DNA of 64,000 bases from Microthrixaceae bacterium (GTDB lineage: Bacteria > Actinomycetota > Acidimicrobiia > Acidimicrobiales > Microtrichaceae): positions 145,498 to 209,497 of the forward strand of contig JAMLGM010000008.1 of NCBI GenBank assembly GCA_023957975.1, in the 5' to 3' direction. Positions 42,293-50,384 of this stretch are shown here, in pieces. The number at the start of each line of letters is the position of its first letter. The first letter of the stretch is position 1. The translations under genes were made by a program, and so were the position numbers. A model generated the notes under the pieces. That model was not told the origin of the DNA and did not search any database. It saw only the letters and a program-made list of their open reading frames with translations.

Positions 42293-44092
42293 TTATTTGG
42301 CGTCGGCCCAGGAGGTCACGACGGAGGTTTCTGCGACGAAACGTACGGCTGAATGCCCGGTGGTGGAACGCCCGGCATCGGAACGGCCGGTGGTGGAGCG
42401 GCCGTCGGAGCTCGGCGCCCAGCGCGCCGCGGCCTCCTGGAGCGCCGCATCGACCGCAGCGGCGACCTTGTCGGCGTACTCGGCGGGTGTGTGCACCAGC
42501 AGTTCGTCGTGAAGGCACAGCACGATCCGTGCGTCGAGCGGCGCCACCCGTGCGCGAACCGTCAACGCCCACACCTTGAAGAACTCCGCCGCCGCGCCTT
42601 GCACCATGGCGTTGCGCCCGAAACGTCCCCGGGCCGCGACCGCCGCGCGATCCTCGGTTCCATTCGGGGACGGGGACGACGCGGAAAGTCGGATGAGGCG
42701 TCCGCCGAAGGTGCGCAGATCGTTCGCCGCTTGAGCACTGCGATCCGCTCGTTCGAGGTAGGCCATCGCCACCGGGTAGGCGGCGTTGAGCCCTCGCAGG
42801 GCCTCCGCTCCGATTCCCGTGGTTTGGCCGTACATCGCGCCGAGCACCGCCACCTTGGCGACATCTCGCGGCACGCCGAGCGCGGTGGCCACCGGCGCGT
42901 ACAGATCGTCGTCGCGGGTGGCTTCGGCGAGTTTCGGATCACCCGACACCACCGCGAGGACGCGAGGTTCGATCTGGCCGAGGTCGGCGCGCACGAACAC
43001 GTACCCCGGCTCGGCGCGCACAGCGTCTCGCAACTCCGCCGGGAGATTGTGCAGCCCGGCCGACGCGGTCATACGCCCGGCCGCCCCGTCGCATCCGCTC
43101 CACACCCCACGAAGACGCCCGCCGCTCACGTTCTCATCGAGCCATCGATATCCGAAGGTGCTCTCGATGCGTTCGGCTTTGCGCCAGGTGAGCAGCGCCT
43201 CGACGATCGGGTGCCGGTCGCGCAGTTCCTTGAGGCGCCAAGCCCGGGTGTCGGGGACCTCGATGCCGACGCGTCGCAGCAGAGTGCGCACCTGGCCGGG
43301 GCTGCGGAGGTCGACTTGGCCAACGCCGGGTGCGGCGGCGAAGACCGCGGCGTCACGTTGGGCACGTGCGTCGAACTCGTCTTGTTGTGTGGTCGGGCGG
43401 GGGCCGATGTAGCCGGCGATGAGTTCATTCGCTCGGGCCTCGTCGAGCGGGAGTCCATCCGCGGCGAGTTCCGAGCAGAGCAGCTCGATCGACGACTCGC
43501 TGCGCAAGGCGGACAGGGTTCGTGGCGGATCGGGGAGTGTGTCGGTAGCGGCGCGCTGCAGTCGTGCACATCGCAACGCGAGGCTGGCCCACGTCACGGC
43601 GCCGCCGTCGAAGTCCTCCCAACCACCGGCGCTCCACGACGCGCGCAGATAGCCGTCGGGGTCGATCGGCGATGCGGACTCGACCGCTGGATCGATCTGG
43701 TTGAACAGGTCGGGTCCGCGCTCGACGGGGATCGTGTTGGGGTCGAGGTCGTGCAGCCTCGCCCAGATGAGCGCAGGCGACGTGGCCCAGCCGCCGTGTA
43801 CGAATCGGTCGGCGGCGGCGAGGTCCCAGGAGCGAACAAGGCGGATGCCGTGGGCGACGAGCGTGGCCGCGGTGCGTTGATCCCACATCACCCAGCGAGG
43901 TGCGAGCTCTGCGTCGATGGCGGCGATCGTTTTGGCGACCGAGGCCGGGTCGAGATCCGCGCTCACCTGATCTCGGCTGATGGCCACGCGCCCGTCACGA
44001 GACGTCGCCAACCCGATCGCATCGCCGCGGCGCGCCCCTGAGGCGAGGAGTCGATCGACGAGGTGCTCAGACATCTCCCGCCATCCTGCCAC
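42293..44092 (-). CDS. PolA-like family A DNA polymerase without 5' nuclease
   Basis: A 599-residue family A polymerase (593 from a second ATG at 44074). It lacks the 5' nuclease; the N-terminal 180 residues form an exonuclease-fold region (GLATSRDGRVAISRD, WVMWDQRTAATLVAHG) with an incomplete metal site. Polymerase motifs: A, FVRADLGQIEPRVLAVVSGDP; B region, RDVAKVAVLGAMYGQTTGIG, which is shorter than in PolA; C, LCLHDELLVHT. Actinobacterial genomes often carry such a second polymerase beside PolA, annotated as bifunctional exonuclease/polymerase. A Ser/Thr/Gly/Arg repeat tract lies 30 residues before the C-terminus. It is divergent from three alkylation-repair genes, 84 bp away. Confidence 0.87.
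   Translation of the reverse strand: MAGWREMSEHLVDRLLASGARRGDAIGLATSRDGRVAISRDQVSADLDPASVAKTIAAIDAELAPRWVMWDQRTAATLVAHGIRLVRSWDLAAADRFVHGGWATSPALIWARLHDLDPNTIPVERGPDLFNQIDPAVESASPIDPDGYLRASWSAGGWEDFDGGAVTWASLALRCARLQRAATDTLPDPPRTLSALRSESSIELLCSELAADGLPLDEARANELIAGYIGPRPTTQQDEFDARAQRDAAVFAAAPGVGQVDLRSPGQVRTLLRRVGIEVPDTRAWRLKELRDRHPIVEALLTWRKAERIESTFGYRWLDENVSGGRLRGVWSGCDGAAGRMTASAGLHNLPAELRDAVRAEPGYVFVRADLGQIEPRVLAVVSGDPKLAEATRDDDLYAPVATALGVPRDVAKVAVLGAMYGQTTGIGAEALRGLNAAYPVAMAYLERADRSAQAANDLRTFGGRLIRLSASSPSPNGTEDRAAVAARGRFGRNAMVQGAAAEFFKVWALTVRARVAPLDARIVLCLHDELLVHTPAEYADKVAAAVDAALQEAAARWAPSSDGRSTTGRSDAGRSTTGHSAVRFVAETSVVTSWADAK
42294..42310. repeat. Right copy of att-like direct repeat, at the polymerase 3' end
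   Basis: TATTTGGCGTCGGCCCA is the last 17 coding bases (complement) of the PolA-like gene including part of its stop. It matches the left copy at 40277 with one mismatch; 2.0 kb of accessory DNA lies between them. Confidence 0.55.
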
Positions 44093-44176
44093 CGCACTGA
44101 GGAAGGTTTTTCACCATCCGCATGGACAGACGAACAACCGTTCGATAACATCGAACCCGACGCAGGAGGACGTGAC

Positions 44177-44710
44177 ATGGCAACTCAAACGAGCACCAAG
44201 GCGGCAGTGTTGACGATCGGCTATCGGGTGATCGACTCGCCGATCGGGCCGTTGCTCGTTGCTGCCAGCGAACGCGGGGTACACCGCATCGTGTTGTCCG
44301 AACCCGACCACGAGTTTGCGCTGTGCGAACTCGAGCGCAGGGTGAGCCCCAAGGTGGTGGAAGAGTCGCTGATCACCGAGGCGATAGCCCGAGAGCTCGG
44401 CGAATTTTTCGCGGGTGAGCGCCGCGAGTTCTCGGTCCGTAGCGATCTGTCGCTGGTCGAGGGGTTCACCCGCAGGGTGATCGAGGCGCTGTCGCACATC
44501 CCCTATGGCCACCGCTGGAGCTACGGGGCCGTAGCCGAGGCGATCGGACATCCGCGTGCCCACCGTGCCGTGGGTACGGCCTGTGGCGCGAACCCGGTGC
44601 CGCTCATCCACCCGTGCCATCGGGTGATTCGCAGCGACGGCAGCGTCGGGTCCTACGGCGGAGGCGAGTGGATGAAGCGCACCCTGCTCGACCTGGAAAC
44701 GCGCCGGTAA
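44177..44710 (+). CDS. ogt: Methylated-DNA--protein-cysteine methyltransferase
   Basis: A 177-residue suicide repair protein that takes methyl groups from O6-methylguanine. The active site is PLIHPCHRVIRSDG with the acceptor Cys near residue 145; the DNA-recognition helix is IPYGHRWSYGAVAEAIGHPRAHRAVGTACGANPVP and the end GGGEWMKRTLLDLE is typical. Start ATG at 44177 with AGGAGG 7 nt upstream; a longer in-frame reading is not supported. First gene of a three-gene alkylation-repair cluster. Confidence 0.96.
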   Translation: MATQTSTKAAVLTIGYRVIDSPIGPLLVAASERGVHRIVLSEPDHEFALCELERRVSPKVVEESLITEAIARELGEFFAGERREFSVRSDLSLVEGFTRRVIEALSHIPYGHRWSYGAVAEAIGHPRAHRAVGTACGANPVPLIHPCHRVIRSDGSVGSYGGGEWMKRTLLDLETRR

Positions 44711-44741
44711 GCGCGGGCATGACGGGTGGTGACGGGTGGTG

Positions 44742-45515
44742 ATGTCGTTGGAACTGTTCCCGCTTGAACGGAGCGCCACACACGTAGCGCCGGGTGCGGT
44801 GCACGTGCCCGACTACCTCGACGAGTCGACCCAGCGCCGACTCGTCGTCGAGGCCCGGGACTGGATGCGCCCGCCGGCGCCGATGCGTGCGGTGCGGCTC
44901 CCAGGCGGCGGGACCATGACCGTGAAGGGCACCTGTCTGGGTCGCTACTGGGTGCCGTATCGCTACACCGACGTCGCCGAGGACACCGACGGCGCCCCGG
45001 TCAAGCCCCTGCCCGGGTGGCTGGCGCAACTCGGTGCCGACGCGGTCGCCCATGCGTACCGCGACCAGGAGTGGGGGCGCCGCTACGTTCCCGACGCGGC
45101 ACTGGTGAACTTCTACGAACCGGGTGCGCAGATGGGGCTCCACCAGGACAAGGAGGAACAGGGCGACGAGCCGGTGGTGTCGTTCAGCATCGGGGCCTCG
45201 TGCATCTTCCGATTCGGAAACACCGAGACGCGGGGCCGGCCGTGGACCGACATCGAGCTGCGTTCGGGCGATCTGTTCGTCTTCGGTGGACCCAGTCGCC
45301 TCGCGTATCACGGGGTTCCCCGACTCATCGCCGGCACCGACCGCGGCGACCTCGGCATTGCGTCGGGACGACTCAACATCACCCTGCGAATGACGCGCCT
45401 CGCGGATCGCGCGCCACGCAGGACCCAACGGGCGCCCCGACGGGCGACCCGACTGGCGACCCAACCGGTCGTCGATCCGCCTCCGCAGGACCACGCCACA
45501 GGAGGCGACCAATGA
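44742..45515 (+). CDS. alkB: AlkB-like 2-oxoglutarate/Fe(II) dioxygenase
   Basis: A 257-residue dioxygenase that oxidatively removes methyl groups from N1-methyladenine and N3-methylcytosine. The iron ligands are in GLHQDKEE (HxD) and LAYHGVPR; the 2-oxoglutarate arginines are in GRLNITLR; ALVNFYEPGAQMG is the AlkB signature. The last 40 residues (RAPRRTQRAPRRATRLATQP) are an Arg/Thr/Ala repeat tail produced by a short tandem DNA repeat. The start is the ATG at 44742 (GTG codons 44736 and 44739 precede it). It overlaps tag by 4 nt. Confidence 0.92.
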   Translation: MSLELFPLERSATHVAPGAVHVPDYLDESTQRRLVVEARDWMRPPAPMRAVRLPGGGTMTVKGTCLGRYWVPYRYTDVAEDTDGAPVKPLPGWLAQLGADAVAHAYRDQEWGRRYVPDAALVNFYEPGAQMGLHQDKEEQGDEPVVSFSIGASCIFRFGNTETRGRPWTDIELRSGDLFVFGGPSRLAYHGVPRLIAGTDRGDLGIASGRLNITLRMTRLADRAPRRTQRAPRRATRLATQPVVDPPPQDHATGGDQ

Positions 45516-46144
45516 CCACATCCGACCGTTCCACAACATCCAGCCCCGACCACACGCCCGAACCTTCACCCGACCTCGTCGCCGGATCGGATGGGGTGCT
45601 GCGATGCCCGTGGGCGGCGTCGAGTCCGCTCGAACAGCGCTATCACGACACCGAGTGGGGTCGGCAAGTCGCCGGCGAACGGGAGATGTTCGAACGCATC
45701 GTGCTCGAAGCGTTCCAAGCGGGGCTCAGTTGGCGCACCGTGTTGAACAAGCGAGAGGCGCTGCGGCGCGCCTTTGCCGGATTCGACGTCGACGCCGTCG
45801 CGTCGATGAGCGACGACCAACTCGACGCCCTCATGGCCGACGAGTCGATCATCCGCAACCGTGCCAAGATCCGCTCGGCTCGCACCAATGCCATCGCCAC
45901 CATCGCGTTGCGCGACGGCGACGGTCTCAACGACCTCATCTGGTCCTTCGCTCCGTCTGCGCCGACCGTGCGCCGCGCCGTGTCGGAGATCCCCGCGGTC
46001 ACAGCGGAGTCGGAGGCTCTGGCGAACGCGTTGAAACGCGCCGGGTTCAGTTTCGTCGGCCCCACCACGGCCTATGCCCTCATGCAGGCGGTTGGGATGG
46101 TGAACGACCACCTCATCGGCTGTCATCGCCACGATGCAGGTTGA
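45512..46144 (+). CDS. tag: DNA-3-methyladenine glycosylase I
   Basis: A 210-residue helix-hairpin-helix glycosylase that excises 3-methyladenine. LRCPWA and EQRYHDTEWGRQV give the first Cys and His of the zinc site; DHLIGCHRH gives the second His and Cys; FERIVLEAFQAGLSWRTVLNKREALRRAFAGFD and GFSFVGPTTAYALMQAVGMVNDH are Tag signatures. The first 28 residues are a Ser/Thr/Pro-rich extension. The ATG overlaps the alkB stop and AGGAGG lies 6 nt upstream. Expression is therefore coupled to alkB. Confidence 0.96.
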   Translation: MTTSDRSTTSSPDHTPEPSPDLVAGSDGVLRCPWAASSPLEQRYHDTEWGRQVAGEREMFERIVLEAFQAGLSWRTVLNKREALRRAFAGFDVDAVASMSDDQLDALMADESIIRNRAKIRSARTNAIATIALRDGDGLNDLIWSFAPSAPTVRRAVSEIPAVTAESEALANALKRAGFSFVGPTTAYALMQAVGMVNDHLIGCHRHDAG

Positions 46145-46258
46145 AACGCGCCGATCGGGCCTCGACTTGGCAGCTTCTCGCCGGTCGACTGAACTGGTGC
46201 TGTGCGCGTCTTTGTTCGGTCCCCCCACCACGCGACACGCGGATGCCGTGAACCACGG

Positions 46259-46714
46259 GTGATCCGCTCGTTCGTGTCGTTGGCCGTCGTCACCGCGATG
46301 ATGGGCCTCGCCGCAGGGTGCGGGTCCTCCGACCCGGCGATCGCGGTCAGTGGTGCAACCATCCCCGTACCGATGAACCCGACGGTGGCGGCGCTGTATT
46401 TCGTCATCAACAACTCGGGGGGTGCCGACGTGTTGACACAGGTCGCCACCGACACCGGAGCCACCGCGACCTTGCACCGCTCCTCGATGAACCCCGACGG
46501 CACCTCCGCCATGGAAACCCTCCACGAGGTTCCCATCGACGAGGGTTCCTCGTTGGCCTTCAAACCGGGCGGCTACCACGTCATGTTGGACAACCCCGGC
46601 GACCTCGCCGTGGGCCAGCAGGTCGAGGTCACCTTGAGGTTCAAGACCTCCGATCCGATCACCGTGTCGGCAGAGGTCGTGGAGTCGCTGACCGAGGAGT
46701 CCCATGGACACTGA
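46259..46714 (+). CDS. PCuAC-type copper chaperone lipoprotein
   Basis: A 151-residue exported protein. The lipobox LAAGC is near residue 20. The cupredoxin-like PCuAC domain carries the copper motif H..M..H.M: LHRSSMNPDGTSAM, later GYHVML. PCuAC proteins deliver Cu(I) to the CuA site of cytochrome oxidase, together with Sco. I start at the GTG at 46259, which gives a clean signal peptide; a GTG at 46202 would add 19 residues. Its end overlaps the sco gene by 11 bp. Confidence 0.88.
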   Translation: MIRSFVSLAVVTAMMGLAAGCGSSDPAIAVSGATIPVPMNPTVAALYFVINNSGGADVLTQVATDTGATATLHRSSMNPDGTSAMETLHEVPIDEGSSLAFKPGGYHVMLDNPGDLAVGQQVEVTLRFKTSDPITVSAEVVESLTEESHGH

Positions 46715-47432
46715 GAATCACCCACGGTTCGCGTCGACCCCACGGACCCGACGACAGATGCTCAAGTCCTCGATGTCGCTGACCGGCGCAGCGGTGCTCG
46801 GGGCGACGGCGTTTGGTTCCGGGGTCCTGTCGGGCTGCTCGCGCTCAACGGCCAGCGATGTCGACGTCAACCAAAGTCCGGCCGCAGCGCTCGGGCTTCA
46901 CGAGGACGCGATCCTGGTCGGGCCACTCGACAAGCCGACGCTGACCTGGACCGACCACAACTCCGAGCCGTACAACATCGCCGAGGCCACCGCTGGGCGC
47001 ACCACCTTGATGTTCTTCGGGTACACGTCATGTCCCGATCAGTGCCCGGTCTACCTCAACAACATGGCGGCGGCGATCGACACCCTCGAAGCCTCCGCAC
47101 GGGCGGTGAACGTGTTGTTCGTCGGCGTCGACACCGCCCGCGACACCCCCGAGGTGATGAAGAACTACCTGGAGTCCAAGGATCGCAATTTCCTCGGGCT
47201 CACCGCCTCGCCGGCCGAGATCGACGGTGTCCTCGCCTCGCTCGCATTGCCGTCGGTCAGCTTCCCCGACGGCACCGAGGGCAACTACACCGTCGGGCAC
47301 CCGTTGCAGTGCGTCGCGTTCACCCGCGACAACCTCTGCCATGTCATGTATCCCTATGACCTTCGTCAATCGGAGTGGGCGGATCAGCTCAAGGTGTTGT
47401 CCACGATCGAATGGCCGGCTGAGGAATCATGA
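46704..47432 (+). CDS. SCO1/SenC copper-insertion protein
   Basis: A 242-residue membrane-anchored thioredoxin-fold protein. The N-terminus TRRQMLKSSMSLTGAAVLG is a twin-arginine-type signal, followed by the lipobox LSGC. The copper site is TSCPDQC (CxxxC) with the distant His in TVGHPLQC. It inserts copper into the CuA centre of cytochrome c oxidase or acts as its thiol reductant. It overlaps ctaG by 4 nt and the PCuAC gene by 11 bp, so the products are made together. Confidence 0.93.
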   Translation: MDTENHPRFASTPRTRRQMLKSSMSLTGAAVLGATAFGSGVLSGCSRSTASDVDVNQSPAAALGLHEDAILVGPLDKPTLTWTDHNSEPYNIAEATAGRTTLMFFGYTSCPDQCPVYLNNMAAAIDTLEASARAVNVLFVGVDTARDTPEVMKNYLESKDRNFLGLTASPAEIDGVLASLALPSVSFPDGTEGNYTVGHPLQCVAFTRDNLCHVMYPYDLRQSEWADQLKVLSTIEWPAEES

Positions 47433-48304
47433 GGTTCTGGTGCTCCAACACTGGTGAGAACTGGACCTGGAGTTGGCAGCCCTATTGGGGCGCGTGGATT
47501 GTCGTTGCCCTCCTCGGTTTCGCCTACTACCGGGCGGGTGCCTTTCGTCCCGAACACGGCAAGGGCCGACGCATCGGCATCGTGGTCGGCTTGGTGCTAC
47601 TCCTCGCCGGAATCGACTGGCCCCTGGCCACGCTCGGGGCCGGCTATCTCATCACCGCGCAGATGGTCCGCCAGATCATCATCGTGATGATCGCCTGTCC
47701 GCTGCTGTTGTGGGCGGCACCGCCAGCCGCTGGGCGGGCACTGGTGGCGACCGAGCGCCGCAAGGCGATCTACCGCGTGGTGTCGAGCCCCAAGTTCACC
47801 CTTCCGGTCGCCCTCGGGATGCTCATCGCGGTCACGGCCCCCGTGGTCGTCGATCGCCTGATCACCAGCCAGATCGGATCGTTCCTCATGGACGTGATCT
47901 GGATCGGCGCCGGCATCCTCATCTGGTTGCCCGTGCAGCCTCCGCGCCCGCTTCGGGCCCGGGTTCAGGGTCCGCCACAGGTCGTGTATCTCATCATCGT
48001 GTCGGTGGTTCCGCTGCCGATCGCGTTCTTCATGAGCTGGTCGCCCTTCCCGATCTTCGCCGAGTACGAACTGGCCCCCCGGATCTGGGACGGGCTCTCC
48101 GCGGCGAACGATCAGGAGCTTGGGGCCGCCATCTTCCAGGTGGTCGGCGGCCTCGTCATCTGGGCCCAGATCGCCGTGAGGTTCATCAAGATGTCGCGCG
48201 AGGGCAACGAAACGCCGAAGTTCCGGGGCAAGTTGGTACCGTCGCAACCCGAGGGGGTAACGGCCGCTGTCGGCGCACCCCGACCAGAGGAGGGTTCGCC
48301 ATGA
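47429..48304 (+). CDS. ctaG: Cytochrome c oxidase assembly protein, caa3 CtaG type
   Basis: A 291-residue protein with seven membrane helices of the actinobacterial/Bacillus CtaG (DUF1404-type) family. WSWQPYWGAWIVVALLGFAYYRAG opens; QMVRQIIIVMIACPLLLWAAPP and FMSWSPFPIFAEYELAPRIWDGLSAANDQELGAAIFQVVGGLVIW are the family features, with conserved acidic residues near the outer face. Needed for caa3 oxidase biogenesis in Bacillus. The start ATG overlaps the sco stop and its own stop overlaps the next start. Confidence 0.9.
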   Translation: MRFWCSNTGENWTWSWQPYWGAWIVVALLGFAYYRAGAFRPEHGKGRRIGIVVGLVLLLAGIDWPLATLGAGYLITAQMVRQIIIVMIACPLLLWAAPPAAGRALVATERRKAIYRVVSSPKFTLPVALGMLIAVTAPVVVDRLITSQIGSFLMDVIWIGAGILIWLPVQPPRPLRARVQGPPQVVYLIIVSVVPLPIAFFMSWSPFPIFAEYELAPRIWDGLSAANDQELGAAIFQVVGGLVIWAQIAVRFIKMSREGNETPKFRGKLVPSQPEGVTAAVGAPRPEEGSP

Positions 48305-48717
48305 TCATCACCGCATCTCGAGCGCGTCGGAGCCGGCGGGCGATCGCCGCGGTCCTCGTCGTGTCCTCGGCGTGGATGTTGAGCGCGTGCTCGAACGAAC
48401 CGGAACAGACCCTCGATCTCACCGGTGCCGCCGCCGAGGGCCAACTCATCGCCAAGGAGATGGGCTGCCAGGGGTGCCACAGCATCGACGGGTCGAACTC
48501 CACCGGTCCGACGTGGAAGGACCTCTACGGCGCGCAGGTCACGTTGCAGGGCGGCGACAAGGTGACGGTCGACGATGACTACCTCGTGCGGTCGATTCGT
48601 GAACCGAACGCACAGCGTCGCGAGGACGCCCGCTCGGCGATGGGTGCCTACGACGAAAAACGTCTCAGCGACGACGACGTCGCCAAGATCATCGAATTCA
48701 TCAAAGCCCTCAGCTGA
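48301..48717 (+). CDS. c-type cytochrome lipoprotein
   Basis: A 138-residue monohaem cytochrome c. The signal peptide ends in the lipobox MLSAC, so the protein is anchored outside the membrane. Haem attaches at MGCQGCHS (CxxCH) and the distal Met is in RSAMGAYDEKRLSDDD. The domain resembles the cytochrome c domain fused to subunit II of caa3 oxidases, here as a separate protein. GAGGAGGG lies upstream of the ATG. Last gene of the four-gene copper/oxidase assembly operon. Confidence 0.9.
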   Translation: MIITASRARRSRRAIAAVLVVSSAWMLSACSNEPEQTLDLTGAAAEGQLIAKEMGCQGCHSIDGSNSTGPTWKDLYGAQVTLQGGDKVTVDDDYLVRSIREPNAQRREDARSAMGAYDEKRLSDDDVAKIIEFIKALS

Positions 48718-48750
48718 GTCGCCTGGCTGAGTCGTTTGGCTGAGGCGCTC
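48712..48750. repeat. 13-bp tandem repeat, 3 copies, across the cytochrome stop
   Basis: Units near GGCTGAGTCGTTT start at 48712, 48725 and 48738. The first includes the TGA stop of the cytochrome gene, the third such stop-anchored array in the window. Confidence 0.75.
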
Positions 48751-48774
48751 GGCTATCGCCGCGACCGCCGCGGC

Positions 48775-50130
48775 TCAGCCGGGCAGGTAGTCGCCGGTCG
48801 TCGGATCCTGCACATAGGGCCTCGGCTCGGGCTTGCCGCCGGCGAGGTCGTCGACGGCACTCAGGAACCGCTCAATGTCGGCGCCGGTTGCCGAGATCGC
48901 GACACTGGCGCGCACGGCTCCCGGAATGTTGCGGCGATCGCCCACGGTGATGTCGTGGCGGTACCGCCGGGTCTCGTCGCCGCTGAGGCCGAGCAGGCGC
49001 ACGAGGTAGGGGTGTGCACAAAAGCACCCGTGTCGAACGCCGATTCCGTACTCATGGCTGAGGCGTGCGGCGACGAGTGGGTGGGCCATGGCATCGATCG
49101 TGAACGCTGCGACCGCCAGCGTGTCCGAGGCCGTCGACGAGTGGTCGACCGAGGGCCCGAGCAATGTGACCCCGTCGATCCCGGCGAGGCCATGGCGTAA
49201 CGCCTTGGCCATCGCGAGTTCGTGTTCGACGATGGCCTCCCATCGGAGTGTTTCGAAGGTGTCGATCGCCGCGTGCAGGGCGACCGCTCCCACGACGTTG
49301 GGAGACCCCGCCTCCTCGCGATCGGGGGCCTCGGTCCACATCGCCCCGTCGAGGTCGACCAGATTGACGGCGCCGCCGCCGACGAGGAACGGGTCGCCGT
49401 GTTCGAACACCCGGCGCGGGCCGATCAGGACCCCGGAGCCGAATGGCGCGTACATCTTGTGCCCCGACCACGCGATGAAATCCGCCCGAAGCGTGTGCAG
49501 CGGACGATGGGGCGCCAACTGCGCTGCGTCGACGAGCACCAACGCACCGTGTTGATGAGCGTGATCGATGATCGGGTCCAGGTCGGGCATCCACCCGGTG
49601 ACATTCGCGGCGCCGGTGATGGCGACCACCGCCGGCCGCCGACCTTCTGCAACGGTCGCGTTCACTGCCGCGGCGACGTCGTCGGGGCTGAAGGTGCCGT
49701 CTCGGCCGCACTCGACATAGCTGATCGTGGCGCCGCTGCGTGTGGCGGCGCGCTGCCACGGCAACAGATTCGCGTGGTGTTCGACGACGGTGGTGACGAT
49801 GGTGTCGTTCGGGCCGAGTGGGATCCGGTGGGCCGCGATGTTGATCGCCTCGGTGGTGTTGCGGCACAACACCGCGATGTCGTCGGTGTCGGAGCGGCCG
49901 ACCCATCGCATCACCGCGTCGCGTGCCTCCTCATAGCGGCGGGTTGCGAACTGGGACTTCGCCCCGGCGCCGCGGTGCACACTCGAATACCAGGGCAGAA
50001 ACCCCGTCACCGCATCGGCGACCGCTTGAAAAGCCGGGGTCGAGGCGCCGGCATCGAGGCACAGGTAGGTTCGCTCGACCCCGTCGAGGCAAGGGACCGT
50101 GACGTCGTCGCCGACGAGTGTGGTGAGCAT
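48775..50130 (-). CDS. Class V aminotransferase / cysteine desulfurase-like enzyme
   Basis: A 451-residue PLP enzyme of the Csd/NifS group. TEAINIAAHR, VEHHANLLPWQRAA, LVDAAQLAPHRPL and the PLP lysine in IAWSGHKMYAPFGSGVLIG are in order; RHGCFCAHPYLVRLLG near residue 380 contains the desulfurase-type Cys pair. It may release sulfur from cysteine or carry out a related lyase reaction. I start at the ATG at 50130; a start at 50220 would add 30 residues of Pro-rich sequence. No isc or suf genes are nearby. It is divergent from ald. Confidence 0.84.
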   Translation of the reverse strand: MLTTLVGDDVTVPCLDGVERTYLCLDAGASTPAFQAVADAVTGFLPWYSSVHRGAGAKSQFATRRYEEARDAVMRWVGRSDTDDIAVLCRNTTEAINIAAHRIPLGPNDTIVTTVVEHHANLLPWQRAATRSGATISYVECGRDGTFSPDDVAAAVNATVAEGRRPAVVAITGAANVTGWMPDLDPIIDHAHQHGALVLVDAAQLAPHRPLHTLRADFIAWSGHKMYAPFGSGVLIGPRRVFEHGDPFLVGGGAVNLVDLDGAMWTEAPDREEAGSPNVVGAVALHAAIDTFETLRWEAIVEHELAMAKALRHGLAGIDGVTLLGPSVDHSSTASDTLAVAAFTIDAMAHPLVAARLSHEYGIGVRHGCFCAHPYLVRLLGLSGDETRRYRHDITVGDRRNIPGAVRASVAISATGADIERFLSAVDDLAGGKPEPRPYVQDPTTGDYLPG

Positions 50131-50250
50131 GGTGTGGCCTTGGTGATTCAACGGTGGTGGGCGGGACGGGGGTCGGCCGAGTGTGTTCGTGAACTCGAAC
50201 GCGTTCTGTTGAATCTCCATTGTCGCGCCGTGCGAGGCCGTAGCCGCGCC

Positions 50251-50314
50251 CGGCGCGTGCTCGGCGCGTTCTCGGCGCGTGCTCGGCGCGTGCTCGGCGC
50301 GTGCTCGGCGCGTC
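50251..50314. repeat. 11-bp tandem repeat, 5 copies plus partial
   Basis: CGGCGCGTGCT repeats at 50251, 50262 (one change), 50273, 50284, 50295 and partly 50306, in the gap between the divergent aminotransferase and ald genes, directly before a possible -10 element TAAACT (about 50332). Confidence 0.85.
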
Positions 50315-50384
50315 CGGTCGCGCTCGGTTCATAAACTCGCACGGGTCCGCACAACGGCGTGCGGGCGGAAAGCGAGACGGTCCC

